Part shown: one piece after another, positions 36,218-43,456 of the stretch
Layout: every line of letters begins with the position of its first letter
Position numbering within the stretch: position 1 is the first letter of the stretch
Origin: Kaistia algarum
GTDB lineage: Bacteria > Pseudomonadota > Alphaproteobacteria > Rhizobiales > Kaistiaceae
Direction: 5' to 3'
Length of the DNA: 64,000 nt
NCBI RefSeq assembly: GCF_026343945.1
Contig: NZ_JAPKNJ010000001.1
Coordinates: 1,674,001-1,738,000 of the forward strand
Notes under the pieces: model-generated
Databases searched by the model: none
The model's input: only the letters and a program-made list of their open reading frames with translations
Told to the model about the DNA's origin: nothing
Translations under genes and position numbers: made by a program

Positions 36218-37503
36218 CGACAAGTGAAATCGCCACCGTGATCGGCCGGCGCGTCTGGGATTCGCGCGGCCGGCCGACCGTCGAGGCCGAGATCCGCCTC
36301 GCCTCCGGCGCCATCGGCCGCGCCATCGCGCCGGCCGGCGCTTCGATGGGCAGCGGCGAGGCCGTCGACCTTCGCGATGGCGGAACAGCCTTTGGCGGCT
36401 ACGACTTGACCCGCGCGGTTCGATCCGTGAATGGCGAGATCGCGGCCCTGCTGAAGGGTCGCGATCCCCGCGACCAGGCCGGCATCGACGCGGCGCTGAT
36501 CGCGCTCGACGGAACGCCGAACAAGGCCCGGCTCGGTGGCAACGCCATGATCGCCACCTCGATGGCGCTGGCCCATGCGGCAGCGGCAGAGGCCGGGGAG
36601 CCGCTCTGGCGCTACCTTTCCGGTGGAGGCGCGATCCGCATCCCCGTGCCGGAAATCCAGATCTTCGGCGGCGGCGCGCATGCGGCACGGCGCGTCGACA
36701 TCCAAGATTTCATGGTGATGGCGCCGGGAGCCTCGTCCTTCGCCCAGGCGCTCGACTGGACGGCGGAAGTGTATCGCGCCGCCGGGCTCCGGATGAAGAA
36801 AGCCGGAAAATTGCAGGGCGTTGCCGACGAGGGCGGCTATTGGCCGGCCTTCGGCTCCAATGAGGAGGCGCTGGACGAACTCGTCGCCGCGATCGCCGAC
36901 GCCGGTTTCACGCCGGGGCCCGATATCGGAATCTCGCTGGATGTCGCCGCCTCCGAGTTCGGCCGGAACGGCAGGTACCGCCTGACGCTCGATGACAGCG
37001 AACTCGACACCGAGGGGATGATCGACCTGCTCGGCCGCTGGCTCGCGACCTATCCGATCCTTTCGGTCGAGGATCCTCTGGCCGAGGATGACGAGGCGGG
37101 CTTCATCGAATTCACCCGCCGCTTCGGTGCGAGCTGTCAGGTGATCGGCGACGATTTCCTCGTGACCAATGCTGCCCGCGTCGAGAAAGCGGCGCAGAAG
37201 CGCTCCGCCACGGCCGTGCTGGTTAAGCCAAACCAGGCCGGCACGCTGACCGAGACGAAGGCGGCCCTCGACGCCGGCAAGGCGGCCGGCTTCGGCACCA
37301 TCGTCTCGGCGCGTTCGGGCGAGACGGAGGACGTTACCATCTGCCATCTCGCTGTCGGCTGGGATGCCGGACAGTTCAAGGTCGGTTCGTTCTCGCGCTC
37401 CGAACGCATGGCGAAATGGAATGAGATGCTGCGGATCGAGGAATCGCTCGGCGCCGAGGCGGTGTTCTCGGGGAAGAAGGCGCTGGGGGTCTCAAAGGAG
37501 TAG
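36214..37503 (+). CDS. Divergent enolase paralog (phosphopyruvate hydratase-like)
   Basis: A 429-residue enolase homolog of normal length. Metal and lysine residues are kept: D243 (SLDVAASEF), E286 (VEDPLAEDD), D313 (IGDDFLVTN), K338 (LVKPNQAGT) and E206 (ADEGGY). Several residues constant in glycolytic enolase differ: the mobile loop SGASTG is AGASMG, the active-site E of the QEF motif is D165 (IQDF), and the SHRSGE His is A366 (SARSGE). It probably does not serve glycolysis but dehydrates another phosphorylated acid. Coupling to a kinase gene supports a phosphorylated substrate made next door. Ends before repeat pair 3/4. Confidence 0.85.
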   Translation: MTTSEIATVIGRRVWDSRGRPTVEAEIRLASGAIGRAIAPAGASMGSGEAVDLRDGGTAFGGYDLTRAVRSVNGEIAALLKGRDPRDQAGIDAALIALDGTPNKARLGGNAMIATSMALAHAAAAEAGEPLWRYLSGGGAIRIPVPEIQIFGGGAHAARRVDIQDFMVMAPGASSFAQALDWTAEVYRAAGLRMKKAGKLQGVADEGGYWPAFGSNEEALDELVAAIADAGFTPGPDIGISLDVAASEFGRNGRYRLTLDDSELDTEGMIDLLGRWLATYPILSVEDPLAEDDEAGFIEFTRRFGASCQVIGDDFLVTNAARVEKAAQKRSATAVLVKPNQAGTLTETKAALDAGKAAGFGTIVSARSGETEDVTICHLAVGWDAGQFKVGSFSRSERMAKWNEMLRIEESLGAEAVFSGKKALGVSKE

Positions 37504-37529
37504 GGGCTATCGACGCCTGCGGCGGCTGG

Positions 37530-37566
37530 CCCCCTCCCTAGCCCTCCCCCGCTGCGCGGGAGAGGG
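37530..37566. repeat. GC-rich palindromic repeat, copy 3
   Basis: A unit with CTCCCCCGCTGCGCGGGAG as its hairpin core and a C-rich flank, CCCCCTCCCTAG. It is the inverted partner of copy 4. Both lie in the 170-bp gap where the enolase paralog and the SDR gene converge. Confidence 0.75.
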
Positions 37567-37612
37567 AACGACAATCACTGAGGGCGAAACCCCTGAACTC
37601 CGCCGGCCTGCT

Positions 37613-37649
37613 CCCTCTCCCGCGCAGCGGGGGAAGGTTGGGGAGGGGG
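37613..37649. repeat. GC-rich palindromic repeat, copy 4 (inverted)
   Basis: CCCTCTCCCGCGCAGCGGG followed by GGAAGGTTGGGGAGGGGG. Its reverse complement aligns with copy 3 over 37 bases with few differences. The two facing units could fold into one long structure and act as a two-way terminator for the converging genes. Confidence 0.75.
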
Positions 37650-37673
37650 CGAAGAGTCGAGACCTTTCAGATC

Positions 37674-38423
37674 TCAATATGTCGCGCGGCCACCCGAAAC
37701 ATCAAACACCGCGCCGGTCGTGAACGAGCATTCGGGGCTGGCGAGCCAGGTGATGATCGAGGCGATCTCGTCGACCGTACCGAAGCGCCCCATCGGGATC
37801 TTCGACAGCATGTAGTCGATATGGGCCTGGCTGACCTGGGCGAGGATAGGGGTGTCGACCGTGGCGGGCGTGATCGCGTTGACCGTGATGTTGTCCTTGG
37901 CGAGTTCCTTGCCGAGCGATTTGGTAAGGCCGATCACGGCCGCCTTGGCCGCCGAATAGGCGGAAGCCGTTGGGTTGCCTTCCTTGCCGGCGATCGAGGC
38001 GACGTTGACGATGCGCCCATAGCCGTTCTTCTTCAGATAGGGCGCGACAAAACGGTTGCAGTAGAAGAGGCCGTGGACATTGATGGCGAAGACGCGCTGC
38101 CATTCCTCGATCGGATAGTCGACGACCAGGGCGTTCTTGCCGGCGACGCCAGCCGAGCAGATGAGGATGTCGATCTTACCGAGATGGCCCTCGGCCTCTG
38201 CCGCGGCGGCTTCGACGGCCTCGGGCTGGGAGATGTCGAGCGCAACGCCATGGGCGTTCGGGCCGAGCTTTTCCTTGGCGGCACCGATGCGGGCAGCGTC
38301 CACATCCCAGAGACAGACTGTTCCCCCCTCGGAGACGATGCGCTCCGCCGTCCGCAGACCAATGCCCGAAGCACCGCCCGTGATGATGGCTCCTCGCCCT
38401 GCAAACCTAGTCGTATCCACCAT
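37674..38423 (-). CDS. Short-chain dehydrogenase/reductase
   Basis: A 249-residue classical SDR. The NAD-binding TGGASGIG is at residues 15-22, CSAG near 90, and the catalytic Ser and Y-x3-K in NVASIAGKEGNPTASAYSAAK at about 140-160. The acid DVD after beta-2 (LWDVDAARI) predicts NAD(H) preference. It resembles sugar-acid and hydroxyacyl dehydrogenases of the FabG type; the substrate is not determined. It converges on the enolase paralog, so a shared pathway is possible but not shown. Confidence 0.85.
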   Translation of the reverse strand: MVDTTRFAGRGAIITGGASGIGLRTAERIVSEGGTVCLWDVDAARIGAAKEKLGPNAHGVALDISQPEAVEAAAAEAEGHLGKIDILICSAGVAGKNALVVDYPIEEWQRVFAINVHGLFYCNRFVAPYLKKNGYGRIVNVASIAGKEGNPTASAYSAAKAAVIGLTKSLGKELAKDNITVNAITPATVDTPILAQVSQAHIDYMLSKIPMGRFGTVDEIASIITWLASPECSFTTGAVFDVSGGRATY

Positions 38424-38594
38424 TGTCCCATTCTTTCAGATGGCATGCCTTGCGCACGCGGCCTCCCGACGGTCGCTAGTGGTAAGCAAAGCAAACCTCT
38501 CGCACAACCGATTTTGAGAAGGGCCTGCTCTGGCGTGCCAGCACCGATCGCCTATAAGGAAGCCAACCGAACTTATGCATCGATGGAACGCGCC

Positions 38595-39695
38595 ATGTCC
38601 TTGAACAGCGTCGAAGAAGCCATTGCCGCGATCGCGGCCGGCGAACTGGTCGTGGTGGTCGATGACACCGATCGCGAGAACGAAGGCGATCTGATCATGG
38701 CGGCGTCGAAGGCGACGGCCGAGAAGGTCGCCTTCATGATCCGACACACGAGCGGCATCCTCTGCGTGCCGGTGACGGGCGAGCGCGCCGAGCAGCTGCA
38801 CCTACCGCCCATGGTCGCCAATAATCGCGATCCGATGCGCACCGCCTTCACCGTTACCGTCGATTACAAGGTCGGCCTGACAACGGGCATTTCGGCGGAG
38901 GAGCGGGCGAACACCATCCAGGCGCTCTCCAACGACAATTGCACCGCCGCCGACTTCCTGCGCCCCGGCCACATTTTCCCGCTGATCGCGCGCGACGGCG
39001 GCGTGTTGATCCGCTCCGGCCATACTGAAGCGGCGATCGACCTAGCCCGGCTCGCAGGTCTGGAGCCCGCCGGCGTGCTCGCCGAAGTGGTCAATGACGA
39101 CGGCACGGTGAAGCGGCTACCGGAATTGATCGAGTTCGCCAGGGAGCATGGCCTCAAGATCGTCTCGATCGAGGATCTGATCGCCTATCGGGCGCGGACG
39201 GAAAGCTTCATCAAGGAAGTCGACCGGTTCGAGACGCCGGTCGGTGGGCGCACCGCCATGGCCTATGTCTATGAAACGCCGTTCGATCCACTGCAGCATC
39301 TCGCTATCGTCTTTGGCGATGTTGCCGAGCAGAACGACGTGCTGGTGCGCATCCACCGCGCCAACCCGATCAGCGATCTTGTGTCGCGCGGGCCGGATTC
39401 GAAGAGCTGGCTGGAGACGACGCTCCGGAAGGTCGGGACGGCCGATCGAGGCGTCTTCGTCATGATCCGCGATCCCGCCGTGGTCCGACCCGACGGTTCG
39501 GTCGCCGGCGATGGCGAGGAGAAGCATCTCTCGGCCCGGCAGCGCAAGGAGCGCTGGCGCGAAGTCGGCGTCGGCGCGCAGATCCTGCGCGACCTGCGGG
39601 TGCGCTCGATCCGCCTGCTGACGTCGCAGGAACGGCAATATGTCGGCCTGCAGGGCTTCGGCATCGAGATCACGGGACGCGTCAGCGCCGAGTAG
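38595..39695 (+). CDS. ribB: 3,4-Dihydroxy-2-butanone 4-phosphate synthase with degenerate GTP cyclohydrolase II-like domain
   Basis: A 366-residue two-domain protein. Residues 1-205 are RibB: VVVDDTDRENEGDLIMAA, RHTSGILCVP and DFLRPGHIFPLIARDGGVL RSGHTEAA carry the active-site acids and His. Residues 210-366 are RibA-like, but the region expected to hold the zinc-binding Cys triplet reads RIHRANPISDLVSRG with no Cys, so GTP cyclohydrolase activity is unlikely. RibBA proteins with a dead C-terminal part are known in rhizobia. It makes the four-carbon unit for riboflavin. ATG 38595 or 38583 may be the start. No FMN riboswitch was found upstream. Confidence 0.9.
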   Translation: MSLNSVEEAIAAIAAGELVVVVDDTDRENEGDLIMAASKATAEKVAFMIRHTSGILCVPVTGERAEQLHLPPMVANNRDPMRTAFTVTVDYKVGLTTGISAEERANTIQALSNDNCTAADFLRPGHIFPLIARDGGVLIRSGHTEAAIDLARLAGLEPAGVLAEVVNDDGTVKRLPELIEFAREHGLKIVSIEDLIAYRARTESFIKEVDRFETPVGGRTAMAYVYETPFDPLQHLAIVFGDVAEQNDVLVRIHRANPISDLVSRGPDSKSWLETTLRKVGTADRGVFVMIRDPAVVRPDGSVAGDGEEKHLSARQRKERWREVGVGAQILRDLRVRSIRLLTSQERQYVGLQGFGIEITGRVSAE

Positions 39696-39707
39696 AAATT
39701 CGCCCGA

Positions 39708-39740
39708 GCGCCGGCTCTTGTCTGCGGCCCGGCGCATTTT
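39708..39740 (+). terminator. Probable terminator after ribB
   Basis: GCGCCGG (39708-39714) pairs with CCGGCGC (39729-39735), followed by ATTTTG. A 7-bp GC stem with a short T-tract 12 bp after the ribB stop. Confidence 0.55.
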
Positions 39741-39744
39741 GCGC

Positions 39745-39769
39745 GGAACGAAAGTCCAGGCACCGCATT
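39745..39769 (+). promoter_or_regulatory. EcfG-type promoter upstream of the DUF1328 gene
   Basis: GGAAC (39745-39749), 16 bp, CATT (39766-39769). EcfG promoters of alphaproteobacteria have GGAAC at -35 and a C/GTT-like -10 about 16-17 bp on. The -10 here reads GCATTG, the same as at the two sites between nepR and phyR. The ATG of the DUF1328 gene is 47 bp downstream. Confidence 0.6.
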
Positions 39770-39815
39770 GGACTCTCCGAACGGCCTGGGGGCCGTGCCA
39801 AACACGGAGAAGACC

Positions 39816-39980
39816 ATGCTGAACTGGGCCATTCTGTTTCTGATCGTGGCGCTTGTTGCCGCGGTGCTCGGCTTTGGCGGTATTGCCGGAACGGCGATCG
39901 GCATCGCGAAGATCATCTTCGTCGTCGCCATCGTGCTGTTCCTGATCTCTGCCGTCATGCATTTGATGCGCCGCGCCTGA
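39816..39980 (+). CDS. DUF1328 small membrane protein
   Basis: A 54-residue protein made of two hydrophobic segments ([20 protein letters not shown] and [20 protein letters not shown]) with a basic end, HLMRRA. This is the DUF1328/YtjA family. The ribosome site GGAGA precedes the ATG by 6 nt. Placement beside the EcfG operon and an EcfG-like promoter suggests stress-induced expression. A strong terminator follows. Confidence 0.88.
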   Translation: MLNWAILFLIVALVAAVLGFGGIAGTAIGIAKIIFVVAIVLFLISAVMHLMRRA

Positions 39981-39996
39981 CGCGTCGTAGCGACAC

Positions 39997-40034
39997 AAAA
40001 ACCCCGCTTCGAGCTATCTCGAAGCGGGGTTTTT
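39997..40034. terminator. Bidirectional intrinsic terminator between DUF1328 and ecfG
   Basis: A perfect 16-bp stem: AAAAACCCCGCTTCGA (39997-40012) with TCGAAGCGGGGTTTTT (40019-40034), 6-nt loop. Both strands end in a T-tract, so it serves the DUF1328 gene and the converging ecfG gene. Confidence 0.95.
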
Positions 40035-40055
40035 GTTGTGCGCTGGACGATCCGG

Positions 40056-40613
40056 TCAGGCGCGGAGGCGCATGGCCGCCGCGATTTCCTCGGCCGAGAT
40101 CTTCGCCGTGCTGCTATCGGGCAACTCGACGCCGCCCTGCATGATTTCCTCAAGCCTCGCGCGCGCGCGCGAGACGCGGCTCTTCACCGTGCCGACGCGC
40201 ACGCCGCAGATCTCGGCTGCTTCCTCGTAGGAGAAGCCGCTGGCGCCGATCAGGATGAGCGCCTCGCGCTGCTCGTCCGGCAGGAGGCGCATGGCGCGCA
40301 GGAAGTCATCGAGTTCGAGATGCCCGGGCTGGGCGGCGATATCGGAGAGGCGGCCGGCATGCAGCCCGTCCGCGTCCTCGACCTCGCGGCGGCGCTTGCG
40401 CACTTCCGAATAGAACTGGTTGCGCAGGATCGTGACCAGCCAGGCGTGCAGATTGGTGCCTTCCTGGAACTTGTCGCGGTTGGCGAGCGCCCGCATGACG
40501 GTTTCCTGCACGAGATCGTCGGCGCGATCACGGTTGCCGGCCAGCGATCGCGCGAAGGCGCGCAGCATCGGCAACGCCTCGACAAGACCGCTCTTCATGG
40601 TCGCGGCGCTCAC
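40056..40613 (-). CDS. ecfG: General stress sigma factor EcfG
   Basis: A 185-residue ECF sigma factor. Region 2 spans about 10-75 (RAFARSLAGNRDRADDLVQETVMRAL, AWLVTILRNQFYSEVRKRRRE) and region 4 about 105-160 (LPDEQREALILIGASGFSYEEAAEICGV, GTVKSRVSRARARL). The high similarity pattern and synteny with nepR and phyR place it in the EcfG (ECF15) group, which directs the alphaproteobacterial general stress response. Its ATG overlaps the nepR stop by 4 bp, so both are made from one message. Confidence 0.95.
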   Translation of the reverse strand: MSAATMKSGLVEALPMLRAFARSLAGNRDRADDLVQETVMRALANRDKFQEGTNLHAWLVTILRNQFYSEVRKRRREVEDADGLHAGRLSDIAAQPGHLELDDFLRAMRLLPDEQREALILIGASGFSYEEAAEICGVRVGTVKSRVSRARARLEEIMQGGVELPDSSTAKISAEEIAAAMRLRA

Positions 40614-40846
40614 ACCGCCCCCTTGCCGGGTTCGCCCCGGCTGCCGGGATCGTCCTCAATGCGCTCCAGAAGCGACATGATATCGTCGGGCATGGGTTCG
40701 TTCAGCGCGTCGTCGAAAACGCGGCGGAGCTGCCGACCGATCCAGTCTTCCTTGTGCCTCAGTTCCTCGGTCGACGGAAGCGGCGCTACGAGGCCTCTCC
40801 GTTCCTTATCATCCTGACTCACGTTTTCTATCCCAGATTTGCGCAT
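40610..40846 (-). CDS. nepR: Anti-sigma factor NepR
   Basis: A 78-residue protein with the NepR signature IGRQLRRVFDDALNEPMPDDIMSLLERI, two short helices that clamp EcfG or, when PhyR is phosphorylated, PhyR. The start is uncertain: ATG 40846 (MRKSGIENVS) gives usual NepR size; ATG 40900 would add 18 residues with no family similarity. It is the first gene of the nepR-ecfG operon and is divergent from phyR. Confidence 0.92.
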   Translation of the reverse strand: MRKSGIENVSQDDKERRGLVAPLPSTEELRHKEDWIGRQLRRVFDDALNEPMPDDIMSLLERIEDDPGSRGEPGKGAV

Positions 40847-40924
40847 GCGCGGCTCGTCTTCTCGTCGTTGACTCCGCCATTCGCCCCCGGCCGAACTCAT
40901 CAGCCCAGCGTCTCACTCGCCTCC

Positions 40925-40949
40925 AATGCGGGATGCGAATTTTGGTTCC
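40925..40949 (-). promoter_or_regulatory. EcfG-type promoter of nepR-ecfG
   Basis: On the minus strand: GGAAC (40949-40945), 16 bp, CATT (40928-40925), with the -10 context GCATTG. It points toward nepR and would make the stress sigma operon autoregulated, as known in other alphaproteobacteria. Confidence 0.65.
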
Positions 40950-40956
40950 ATGTTTC

Positions 40957-40981
40957 GGAACCCAATTGTGGTAAGCGCATT
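40957..40981 (+). promoter_or_regulatory. EcfG-type promoter of phyR
   Basis: GGAAC (40957-40961), 16 bp, CATT (40978-40981), again in a GCATTG context. It faces phyR, whose ATG is 37 bp beyond the -10. The two divergent sites are separated by only 7 bp. Confidence 0.65.
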
Positions 40982-41017
40982 GATGGTTGTCGACGCTCGC
41001 TTTCGAAGGTCCCATCC

Positions 41018-41821
41018 ATGCCTGACTCCTTGTCGCAATCTCTCGCGCCGCACCTCGCTTTCCTGCGCCGCTATGCGCGCGCCCTTACGGGAGGACAGCG
41101 CAGCGGCGACGCCTATGTGCGCGCCTGCCTGCAGGCGATCGTCAATGAACCCGGCGTGATCGATCGCACCGTCCATCCGAAGGTCGCGCTCTATGCGCTG
41201 TTCCACCGGATCTGGTCCGGGACGCAGGTCGGCGGCATCGACATGGTCGACGATCTCACCCGGCAGGAGACGACCACGCAGCAGCGCCTTTCGACCATGA
41301 CCCCCGAGAGCCGTCAGGCGCTTCTGCTCACCACGATGGAGGGATTCTCCGATTCCGACACGGCATTGGTGATGGGCACGGACGAGATGGCGATCCGCGC
41401 GCTCGTCGCCGATGCGCTGACCGAAATCGACCGTCAAACCCGCACACGCATCCTGATCATCGAGGATGAGCCGATGATCTCCATGGATCTTTCCGGCATC
41501 GTCCAGGAACTCGGCCATGAAGTGGCTGGTATTGCCCGCACCCGCGACGAAGCGGTGGCAGCCGCCGCGGCGGAGCAGCCGGGACTCGTGCTTGCCGACA
41601 TCCAGCTCGCCGACGGCTCCTCCGGGATCGATGCGGTGAAGGATATTCTCGCGGGCTTCAGCGTGCCGGTGATCTTCATCACCGCCTTCCCGCAGCGGCT
41701 GCTGACGGGAGAGCGGCCCGAGCCGACGTTCCTGCTGACCAAGCCGTTCGATCCGCGCACGGTCAAGGCGGCGATCAGTCAGGCGCTGTTCTTCAACTCG
41801 ACGGCCTCAATGGCGGCTTGA
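41018..41821 (+). CDS. phyR: Stress response regulator PhyR
   Basis: A 267-residue protein with the PhyR layout: an EcfG-like sigma mimic at residues 1-135 (PHLAFLRRYARALTGGQRSGD, SRQALLLTTMEGFSDSDTALVMG) and a receiver at about 140-260 with EDEP, phospho-acceptor D194 in VLADIQLADG, the FITAFP motif typical of this group and K in LLTKPFDPRT. When phosphorylated it releases EcfG from NepR. No PhyK-type HWE kinase gene is adjacent. Confidence 0.95.
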   Translation: MPDSLSQSLAPHLAFLRRYARALTGGQRSGDAYVRACLQAIVNEPGVIDRTVHPKVALYALFHRIWSGTQVGGIDMVDDLTRQETTTQQRLSTMTPESRQALLLTTMEGFSDSDTALVMGTDEMAIRALVADALTEIDRQTRTRILIIEDEPMISMDLSGIVQELGHEVAGIARTRDEAVAAAAAEQPGLVLADIQLADGSSGIDAVKDILAGFSVPVIFITAFPQRLLTGERPEPTFLLTKPFDPRTVKAAISQALFFNSTASMAA

Positions 41822-41849
41822 GCCGCCATCCTAGGTCAGGCGGCGCCGG

Positions 41850-42203
41850 CTATTTGCGCCGCCGCCCGAGGCCGCTCAGCAACCCCATAGCGAAGGCGAC
41901 GGCCATGGCCGTCGTCGGACCGCTTTCGGCGGCCTTGCGCTTCTTCTGCGATTTCTGGATCGCCATCACGGCGAAAATGATCAGTCCGGCCAGCAGGAAA
42001 CCGCCGGCCACAATCAGCTTAGCCGTCAGCGTCCCATAGGCGATCGTCAAGGCCTCATATCCCGCGGCAGCGGCAAAGCCGACACCCAGCAGCAGGCAAA
42101 GGACCGCCGCCGCGCCCAGGACAAGGCGCTTCGCCGTTCGGGCCGTCGCCTCCGTGGCGGCGGCCGTCGCGATGCTGGCGATCGCTTCGAAGATCCCGCT
42201 CAT
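41850..42203 (-). CDS. Small membrane protein, holin-X-like
   Basis: A 117-residue protein with an amphipathic N-terminus, two hydrophobic segments at about 28-50 and 60-85 and a third weak one near 98-110, ending GLGRRRK. It resembles the putative Holin-X/phage holin superfamily proteins that accompany DUF883 proteins in proteobacteria; there is no phage context. It overlaps the DUF883-type gene by 4 bp, so the two are made together and share its EcfG-type promoter. Confidence 0.7.
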   Translation of the reverse strand: MSGIFEAIASIATAAATEATARTAKRLVLGAAAVLCLLLGVGFAAAAGYEALTIAYGTLTAKLIVAGGFLLAGLIIFAVMAIQKSQKKRKAAESGPTTAMAVAFAMGLLSGLGRRRK

Positions 42204-42496
42204 CGACGGCCCAGCAAGGCGCCGATGACGAGCCCGACGCCGGCGGCGATCAGTACCGAAGGCAGTGGGTTGGCCGTGATGCGACCTTCCAGCACCTCGG
42301 CCATATGCTCCCCATGCCGGCGTGCGTCATCAGCTGCATCGCCCGCCCGCCCGGCTGCGTCGCGCAAAGCCTCGGCACCGGCATGAGCTTTCTCGGAGGA
42401 GAAGCTGCGCATCGATTCCGTCAGGGCTAGCAACTCGGCCTGGATCGCCTTGATCTGTTCGGAAAGATCCGCTGCGCCTTCGCTCTTATCTGCCAT
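42200..42496 (-). CDS. DUF883 (ElaB/YqjD)-like membrane-anchored protein
   Basis: A 98-residue protein: an Ala/Glu-rich helix or coiled coil at 8-65, then ITANPLPSVLIAAGVGLVIGALLGRR, the ElaB/YqjD-type C-terminal anchor. In E. coli these proteins bind ribosomes at the membrane in stationary phase. The ribosome site GAGGAGTGG precedes the ATG. A consensus EcfG promoter is 150 bp upstream. Stress-induced expression is therefore likely. Confidence 0.82.
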   Translation of the reverse strand: MADKSEGAADLSEQIKAIQAELLALTESMRSFSSEKAHAGAEALRDAAGRAGDAADDARRHGEHMAEVLEGRITANPLPSVLIAAGVGLVIGALLGRR

Positions 42497-42645
42497 ATCG
42501 TCCACTCCTCGCGCCCGGCCGGGGCCGGCGATGCATGATCCACCGCCTATCGGACAATTTTCCCGATCCGGTGCATCACTGGATACTATCAGAAGCCGCG
42601 CTCGACGGATTTCGCATCCGTCAATTTCCGCGCGACCCGTCAGCA

Positions 42646-42670
42646 AACGGTAAACACAGGGAACGGTTCC
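42646..42670 (-). promoter_or_regulatory. Consensus EcfG promoter upstream of the DUF883-type operon
   Basis: Minus strand: GGAAC (42670-42666), 16 bp, CGTT (42649-42646). This matches the GGAAC-N16/17-CGTT consensus exactly. It reads toward the DUF883-type gene (ATG at 42496). Confidence 0.65.
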
Positions 42671-42708
42671 GTGCGGTGATCGCGATGATGCGACGAGGCC
42701 GGCGCCGC

Positions 42709-43443
42709 TCAGGACCGCGAGAATACCGCATAGCGGCCGGAGAGCGGCTTGCGGCGGGGCGGGGCCCAACCGCCGATCCGCGACGTCGCAAGGCCGAGCA
42801 CCGCAAGGTTCTCGACGAGCCGAACGGCCGCGGAGACGCCTTCGATCACCGGCAGGCCGTGCTCGGCCGATAGCGAGCGGGCGAGATCCGCCATGCCGGC
42901 ACAGCCGAGCACGATCGCCTCGGCCCTGTCGTCGCGGATCGCTCGGTCGATTTCCGCCGAAACGCGGTCGCGAGCCGCCGAATGCGGATCCTCCAGCGCC
43001 AGCACCGGTACCTCGGCGGCGCGGACCCGTCCGCAGCGCGAGGCGAGGCCATAGCGCACGAGATTGTGCTCCAGGGCGGGGATCGACCGCGACAGCGTCG
43101 TCACGACGCTAAACCGGCCGGCAACGAGGCTCGCCATGTGATAGGCGGCCTCCCCGATGCCAATGACGGGAGCGCTCGCGAAGCAGCGGGCGGCGTCGAG
43201 GCCGGTATCGTCGAAGCAGGCGATGACGTGGCCGGCTATATCCTGCCCTTCGCCGCGCGCAATCTCCTCCAGCAGACCCGGGACCGACAGCGCCTCGTCG
43301 AAATAGCCCTCGATCGACACGGGGCCCTCACTGGGCTGTACCGCGAGGATTTCCGTACCCGCTGAAGCGGCTTGGCGCGCGGCGGCGGCGATCTTGGCCG
43401 TCATGCTCGCCGTCGTGTTGGGATTGATGATCTGGATACGCAT
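42709..43443 (-). CDS. Hydantoin/aspartate-glutamate racemase family protein
   Basis: A 244-residue Asp/Glu/hydantoin racemase. It begins MRIQIINPNTTASMTAKI and carries the two catalytic Cys in ACFDDTGLDAARC and LGCAGM, the pattern of Sinorhizobium HyuA-type hydantoin racemase. It could racemise hydantoins or allantoin. ATG 43443 is used; the TTG four codons earlier is not needed. It is the last gene of the PotABCD-like operon, 13 bp after the permease, which suggests the transporter imports its substrate. Confidence 0.85.
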   Translation of the reverse strand: MRIQIINPNTTASMTAKIAAAARQAASAGTEILAVQPSEGPVSIEGYFDEALSVPGLLEEIARGEGQDIAGHVIACFDDTGLDAARCFASAPVIGIGEAAYHMASLVAGRFSVVTTLSRSIPALEHNLVRYGLASRCGRVRAAEVPVLALEDPHSAARDRVSAEIDRAIRDDRAEAIVLGCAGMADLARSLSAEHGLPVIEGVSAAVRLVENLAVLGLATSRIGGWAPPRRKPLSGRYAVFSRS

Positions 43444-43456
43444 GGTCTGTCTCAAA

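Noticed and set aside
38424..38594. FMN riboswitch ahead of ribB
   Set aside because: None of the conserved RFN blocks (such as AGGGUGCAGGG or the later GCCCGCGA) is present.
41850..42203. Prophage holin
   Set aside because: No phage genes nearby; the gene is coupled to a DUF883-type stress gene, a common pairing outside phages.
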